Origin: Paraphysomonas bandaiensis
Lineage: Eukaryota; Chrysophyceae
Direction of reading: 5' to 3'
DNA length: 64,000 bases
Assembly: GCA_965644295.1 (NCBI GenBank)
Contig: CBFFRP010000445.1
Span: 1-64,000, forward strand
Position 1 is the first letter of the stretch. Each line of letters starts with the position of its first letter. This document shows positions 61,051-64,000 of the stretch, one piece after another. Made by a program: the position numbers and the translations under genes. The notes under the pieces were generated by a model. That model had not been told where the DNA came from and ran no database searches. It was given only the letters and a program-made list of their open reading frames with translations.

Positions 61051-61420
61051 AGCAAGACATAATATTCGCTCACTTCATTCTGAGAGAGAGTTGGATGAAT
61101 GTGCAGCCATTACAGGAGTATAATACTGAGCAGTATTGCTTGGCTCCTATTTTCGCTATACTTCTATTTTTGAAATATGATATACAAGTTATTACTACTA
61201 CTATTTTATAGTTTTAAGATTTTAGGGGTTGGAATTTTACAAATTAAAACAAAAATTTAAGTTTAAAACATGTCCTTGAATACAAACGTGCTCTTCATAC
61301 GTGTGCCTTGCTTCTACTTTCAATCCATCATTTCTCACTATTCTTCAAAATAAATAAGCAACGATTGTCTAACTCGATCGTACTTGTGTCATTCCACAAT
61401 ACCGATGCCAGTTTTTTTGG

Positions 61421-61865
61421 CTAGTAAACTTGATACTTATCTAAACTACATGATACGTTATTGCTACGTTTGAAATTAAGTGTTGCAACGGAATGTCGAA
61501 ATTTTACTTTACTAAGAATAGATTCAGTATCTTGAGCCACGCGTTCAATAGTTTCCGTCAGCTGTGGCCTCACGCCATTTCCTGTTCGTGCACCAGTACG
61601 ATCGGCCTGATAATGCACATTCTATTCGATTGTTTTGTTGTTGTATTTCTCAGCGATCTACAAGTAATATAATGACTGTTCTATAACCGAAAAAACAACA
61701 CATAATCCCTCATCTAAACAAACTTTTGTCAGGGGGGTTTCATGGGACCATACTTATTGATTTCACTAATTGCTCCGCATAGTTCCAGAGTTCAGTTAAT
61801 TCACGAACCATATCATCCGCGAGTACTTCATAAGTAGTTTCGTAAAGAAAAGTATAATTATCTCC
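61421..61865 (-). CDS. doubtful small two-exon gene, helical protein
   Basis: A minus-strand segment (about 61865-61787) reads NYTFLYETTYEVLADDMVRE and LTELWNYAEQL. It can be joined in phase (donor after AEQL, acceptor before 61621) to NVHYQADRTGARTGN and onward through VRPQLTETIERVAQDTESIL to a stop at 61421. Both halves look coding and amphipathic, but no start codon is evident and I know no family. Confidence 0.35.
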
Positions 61866-62382
61866 CTTTTACACTTAAAACATGATGATATTTATTTAGT
61901 TTATATATGCATCTTCAGCTGTGCGTCTTGAGTCCCCCTTTAGCTATATATATATATGTATATGTACCACTATATATGCATAAGGTCATTTTCTGTTACA
62001 ATACCCCTAAAATCTCAACCATCCCCTCCACCAAAACTGTAAAAATCCAATTTCAGTTCCGTGATAAGGATTTTCGGGTAAGGATTTTTGATGCCTATAT
62101 AAGACTCCACACATAACATATGCACATCACATCATCATGACTTAAAACGTATTGGTATTCAAGATGTTTCATTATTCTGATACAGAGAGCTTAGTAGATG
62201 CATGATTGTGACTCGGAGATCGAATCTATACAACCCCAACAAGAGAATGAAAAAGATCTGTGCCTCCGATCTCGAAGATACCCTCCTGGGGCCTTATGCT
62301 GGGAAGAGAACGTTGACTAAGCCAATTTACATCCAGATACTCTAGAAGTGGAAATTAAATTATGCTGTATATGTATGTATAA
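61866..62382. other. intergenic region before the MITE
   Basis: No gene visible; short AT-rich and TATG stretches. Confidence 0.45.
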
Positions 62383-62769
62383 GGGCCCGTTCGGTTCATC
62401 CAATGGATTTTTGTGCTGGATTTGCATTCGCTGGATTTTTGAGAAATTCCACTGGTTGAAAATGCACTGTATTTGGGTAATCCAGCAAATGGGCATAGCA
62501 CTTACTACCGAACGATTGCCACATCCGGTATACGTGTATTTAACGCATATACTGTATGTATAATCGTGATTCAAAAATCCAGCACTTCTCAAAAATCCAG
62601 TGAATCGTCTTTCGACTCAAAACACGAAACTAATTTCGCTGGATTTTTTCCAGCAAATGAGCATATTTTGCTTTTTTGCGTTCGGTAAGATTTTCCAAAT
62701 TCCAGTGGATGGACGAAATCCAGCGAATTTGAGCAAATCCAGCACTTTTTTGGTCTACCGAACGCACCC
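62383..62769. mobile_element. 387-bp MITE, PIF/Harbinger-like
   Basis: Ends GGGCCCGTTCGGT and ACCGAACGCACCC are inverted repeats with one internal difference. Both borders carry the 3-bp duplication TAA, the preferred target of PIF/Harbinger elements (TWA). Subterminal sequence is also inverted and dotted with GCTGGATTT words. No coding capacity. Confidence 0.85.
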
Positions 62770-62774
62770 TAAAT

Positions 62775-63255
62775 CTATATGTACATGTATATGTACTGCT
62801 GTATATGTATAAATCTATATGTACATGTATATGTACTGCTGTATATGTATAAATCTATATGTACATGTATATGTACTGCTGTATATGTATGTATAAATCT
62901 ATATGTACATGTATATGTACTGCTGTATATGTATGTATAAATCTATATGTACATGTATATGTACTGCTGTATATGTATAAATGGATATGTACATGTGTAT
63001 GTACTGCTGTATATGTATAAATCTATATGTACATGTGTATGTACTGCTGTATATGTATAAATGGATATGTACATGTGTATGTACTGCTGTATATGTATAA
63101 ATGGATATGTACATGTGTATGTACTGCTGTATATGTATAAATCTATATGTACATGTGTATGTACTGCTGTATATGTACATGTGTATGTACTGCTGTATAT
63201 GTATAAATCTATATCTACATGTATATGTACTGCTGTATATGTACATGTATATGTA
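62775..63255. repeat. minisatellite of about 40-bp units
   Basis: About a dozen copies of ATCTATATGTACATGTATAT followed by GTACTGCTGTATATGTATAA, with C/T and A/G variants and two shorter units near the right end. Confidence 0.95.
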
Positions 63256-63562
63256 TTATTAGAACAAAAAGACAGATCACACACTCTGGACTGCAGAGTA
63301 CACACATATCTAAAAAAAATACAATCCTTTAAATAACCCTGTTTTGAGTTCACGGTCACCTCTAAATATTGTGGGTTTCTAGCAGAGAATACTAGTATGC
63401 CAAGATATTGGATATTTTTGCAGAAGTAATGGCGGAAAGACAGAGAGGACATGTGCCACCCACGCAGATAGATAAACCACAAGAGGACCAGAAGAACATC
63501 ATCTCTCAGGAGGTTAAAACCCAGTCGAACTAACACACAGCCTTATCTGTGCTGACGTTTGT

Positions 63563-64000
63563 ATGTCATCCCTTCTTACTTTCACTGCGGAAATATCTGG
63601 AAATGCTGGAGGCGTTATGTTTGTGGTCGGCTCCTACTTCTTTTACCCCAAGTACGATACAGCGTGCGGGGTCAACTCCTGCTCAATGTATGGAGCCATG
63701 CTGTATGTATTGGGCAGCATATGCTTCTTTTTTACGTCTTGTGTTAATTTCTACAAAATTAATGCCATTTCCTGCGAGGACTTTTCTCTCACTTTGAATG
63801 CGGCGCTCTACTTAGTAGCCAATTTTTTATTCATAATTGGATCTGTTTTATTCATTCCGATTGGACAAGTATATCAGCCTACTGCGGGAATAAGCCTGTT
63901 TATGATTGGTTCTCTCATATGCATGATTGCTCCGATATTCAACATTCACAGGGCACGTAAACAGCGTCAAATTAATACCGACTACCTGACATATGTTGTG
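63563..64000 (+). CDS. YrhK-like multi-pass membrane protein, 5' part, runs off the window
   Basis: A frame from the ATG at 63563 stays open to the window edge (146 codons). It starts MSSLLTFTAEISGNAGGVMF, and the GNAGGVMFVVGSYFFYP segment matches the glycine-rich start of YrhK-domain proteins as I recall them. Further hydrophobic helices are MLYVLGSICFFFTSCVNFY, ALYLVANFLFIIGSVLFI and GISLFMIGSLICMIAPIF, each with the alternation of small and aromatic residues typical of the family. The start is uncertain: an upstream ATG (63429) begins a short polar frame that might be a first exon, but no in-phase splice to this frame was found. Function unknown. Confidence 0.65.
   Translation, partial: MSSLLTFTAEISGNAGGVMFVVGSYFFYPKYDTACGVNSCSMYGAMLYVLGSICFFFTSCVNFYKINAISCEDFSLTLNAALYLVANFLFIIGSVLFIPIGQVYQPTAGISLFMIGSLICMIAPIFNIHRARKQRQINTDYLTYVV

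Overview
The window is nuclear DNA of a unicellular eukaryote. Genes are split by many short GT-AG introns, mostly 43-60 nt. Spliced models that stay in frame from ATG to stop can be built for twelve recognisable proteins. UAA, UAG and UGA all act as stops, so the standard code fits. A urate oxidase ending in a peroxisomal SRL signal and an oxygen-dependent membrane desaturase point to an aerobic organism with peroxisomes. I do not assign a lineage: the biotin-enzyme fusion recalls Giardia and Entamoeba, while the Myb-like transposon-type gene recalls oomycetes and fungi (from memory).

Layout. 0.5-8.2 kb holds a 1308-aa fused transcarboxylase (+), an Arf GTPase (-) and an unrecognised protein (+). 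8.7-10.3 kb is an hAT transposon with a perfect 8-bp target-site duplication. 10.6-12.4 kb is a ten-exon PA2G4/EBP1 gene (-). 13.3-23.6 kb is a tandem array of about 3.5-kb units carrying two uncharacterised ORFs together with pieces of VPS28 and of the kinesin gene. 24.1-26.5 kb is a kinesin-13 (+). 26.8-28.7 kb holds a foldback element, an hAT relic and a 128-bp MITE. 29.0-31.6 kb is a secreted endonuclease/exonuclease/phosphatase-fold protein (-), divergent from a Delta12-type fatty-acid desaturase (32.4-34.1 kb, +). Urate oxidase (34.7-36.3 kb, -) is divergent from an importin-alpha-like protein with a cysteine cluster and a very long tail (37.3-41.5 kb, +).

A cysteine-rich membrane protein (44.3-48.0 kb, -) has a 2.9-kb first intron made almost wholly of GT/CAGT satellite. 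48.3-50.3 kb is an inverted, rearranged copy of the 13-23 kb unit that ends in a copy of the VPS28 3' end. 50.6-51.3 kb is a multi-pass membrane protein (-), partly tandem-duplicated. 53.0-56.8 kb is an eleven-exon PP2A B''/PPP2R3C (FASS/TONNEAU2-type) subunit (+). 58.6-59.4 kb is VPS28 of ESCRT-I (-). An unrecognised protein (60.0-61.1 kb, +), a doubtful small gene (-), a PIF/Harbinger-like MITE and a minisatellite follow. The 5' part of a YrhK-like membrane protein (+) runs off the end.

The host genes are unrelated housekeeping functions and form no pathway cluster. Three genome-scale patterns stand out. First introns are the places where satellites expand. Many coding regions begin with an A/T-rich stretch of a few hundred bases and then become GC-richer. 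Fragments of host genes from this same window recur inside the tandem array.
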